This document shows, one piece after another, positions 20,722-21,119 of a stretch of 21,119 nucleotides of DNA (positions are counted from its first letter, which is position 1; each line of letters starts with the position of its first letter). Made by a program: the position numbers and the translations under genes. The notes below the pieces were generated by a model. It saw nothing but the letters and a program-made list of their open reading frames with translations, was not told the DNA's origin and did not search any database. The DNA lies in IMG/VR virus record IMGVR_UViG_3300026533_000020, positions 1-21,119 of that record; one strand, 5' to 3'. Origin of the DNA: a virus.

Positions 20722-20838
20722 GCTTAAGTTCATAAATGAATACTTGAATGGCTGGTTACTTAGTTGTACTAAAGAGGATTAAAATTAAATTTATATTTCA
20801 GTGGTTCAGTGCTTATTATATTAGATGTTTTTGGTTTT
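20722..20838 (+). repeat. 117-bp direct repeat, copy B
   Basis: Second copy of the repeat at 20590-20706. The differences are single substitutions (for example TACTTG for TAATTG and GTACT for GTGCT), so the copies are recent or kept alike by recombination. Confidence 0.93.
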
Positions 20839-20862
20839 AAGAAGACCAAGGCTTCACGGACG

Positions 20863-20887
20863 CTTTATTCTAGCGAAGCGAATAAAG
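20863..20887. other. Hairpin in the repeat region
   Basis: CTTTATTC (20863-20870) pairs perfectly with GAATAAAG (20880-20887) around TAGCGAAGC. A competing pairing joins CGCTT (20861-20865) with AAGCG (20876-20880). The stretch is GC-richer than its surroundings, suggesting a structured RNA or DNA element. Confidence 0.65.
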
Positions 20888-20893
20888 TAGACG

Positions 20894-20910
20894 TATTGCT
20901 GAAAGCAATA
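20894..20910. other. Second hairpin in the repeat region
   Basis: TATTGCT (20894-20900) pairs with AGCAATA (20904-20910) around a GAA triloop, 6 nt after the hairpin at 20863-20887. The two hairpins form a compact tandem structure. Confidence 0.65.
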
Positions 20911-20945
20911 AGGACTAAGTAGAATTAATGTTTTTGTGGGATTTA

Positions 20946-20973
20946 AGTCGTAAAAATGTTACACGAAGTAAAA
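20946..20973 (+). repeat. Short dispersed repeat, copy 1
   Basis: Contains the 20-mer AAATGTTACACGAAGTAAAA (20954-20973), preceded by AGTCGTAA. The 20-mer recurs perfectly at 21032-21051, and the AGTCGTAAAAATGT start recurs at 21106-21119. Confidence 0.85.
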
Positions 20974-21031
20974 CCGAACTTTTTAAAAACTTTATTTCCT
21001 AAGTGAACACTAACCATGAATTAAACCATAG

Positions 21032-21051
21032 AAATGTTACACGAAGTAAAA
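21032..21051 (+). repeat. Short dispersed repeat, copy 2
   Basis: Identical 20-mer to 20954-20973, 78 bp downstream. Flanks differ on the left (CCATAG) but share a following AACTTTTT-like stretch on the right. Confidence 0.85.
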
Positions 21052-21105
21052 TAAAACTTTTTTTGTTCACTTTTACTAAGCATAACATTCAAAAACTAAA
21101 TTTTT

Positions 21106-21119
21106 AGTCGTAAAAATGT
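21106..21119 (+). repeat. Short dispersed repeat, copy 3 (cut by window end)
   Basis: AGTCGTAAAAATGT matches the first half of copy 1 (20946-20959) and runs into the window edge, so the array probably continues beyond it. Confidence 0.7.

Larger units (their letters stand above)
20533..21119. other. Gene-free repeat region
   Basis: No ORF of useful length on either strand and no tRNA-like fold. It holds a hairpin (20555-20577), two 117-bp direct repeats, two GC-richer hairpins (20863-20910) and a dispersed short repeat with three copies, the last cut by the window edge. In Campylobacter group II phages gene modules are reported to be separated by long repeat regions; this stretch after the terminase would fit such a boundary. 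Confidence 0.8.

Noticed and set aside
20590-20838. att sites or insertion sequence ends
   Set aside because: No integrase, transposase or inverted terminal repeats are associated. The repeats are direct and nearly adjacent.
20841-20930. A tRNA gene in the structured stretch
   Set aside because: The hairpins are present but there is no T-arm GTTCGAATC-like loop, no acceptor stem pairing and no proper cloverleaf spacing.
20946-21119. CRISPR array
   Set aside because: Only two full copies and one partial copy, with non-uniform flanks, no spacer-like uniform lengths and no cas genes.

Overview
The window is a compact, AT-rich, single-strand-coded piece of a T4-like (tailed myovirus) phage genome. 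All recognisable genes read on the + strand, are densely packed, mostly have AAGGA-type ribosome binding sites, and often overlap stop-to-start. T4 core homologues are clear: the ssDNA-binding protein gp32, RNase H (rnh), DNA primase gp61 and the large terminase gp17. The low GC content, the complete 7-deazaguanine pathway with a DpdA-type DNA transglycosylase, and the long intergenic repeats at the right end all recall Campylobacter group II phages. That host assignment is an inference from memory of those phages, not something proved by this sequence.

Layout. Positions 1-2728 hold a truncated ORF with an in-frame tandem repeat and six small unrecognised proteins, one from a conserved phage family. 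Positions 2749-8034 form a replication module: gp32 preceded by a hairpin, a decayed HNH homing-endonuclease remnant, RNase H ending in a clamp-binding-like peptide, a strong promoter inside an inverted repeat, an unknown gene, an AAA+ ATPase and the primase. Positions 8069-16074 form a DNA hypermodification island: queE, dpdA, a GT-B glycosyltransferase, a HAD phosphatase, a short-chain dehydrogenase, queC, a small membrane protein, folE, a zinc-less QueD-like protein, queD and a phosphoribosyltransferase. FolE, QueD, QueE and QueC would turn GTP into preQ0, or the amide intermediate ADG. DpdA would then exchange guanine in DNA for that base. The embedded GT, HAD and SDR genes are candidates for further decoration of the base. 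Positions 16075-17738 hold a zinc-binding protein, a small acidic protein and an M15-type endolysin.

Positions 17769-20532 encode the large terminase in an unusual form. Two overlapping ORFs carry the ATPase and the nuclease separately, and each is interrupted by a mini-intein without an endonuclease domain. One intein splits the Walker A motif and the other sits just before the nuclease domain. The two inteins resemble each other. The second ORF has its own Shine-Dalgarno sequence and ATG, but removing a single A would also restore one continuous frame, so both explanations are kept open.

Positions 20533-21119 have no gene. They contain a hairpin, two 117-bp direct repeats, two further hairpins and a three-copy short repeat that runs off the window end. 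Other signals are a shared 14-nt leader at fixed distance from three start codons, a T4-late-promoter-like box at the terminase start, and a marked scarcity of GATC (7 sites counted by eye).
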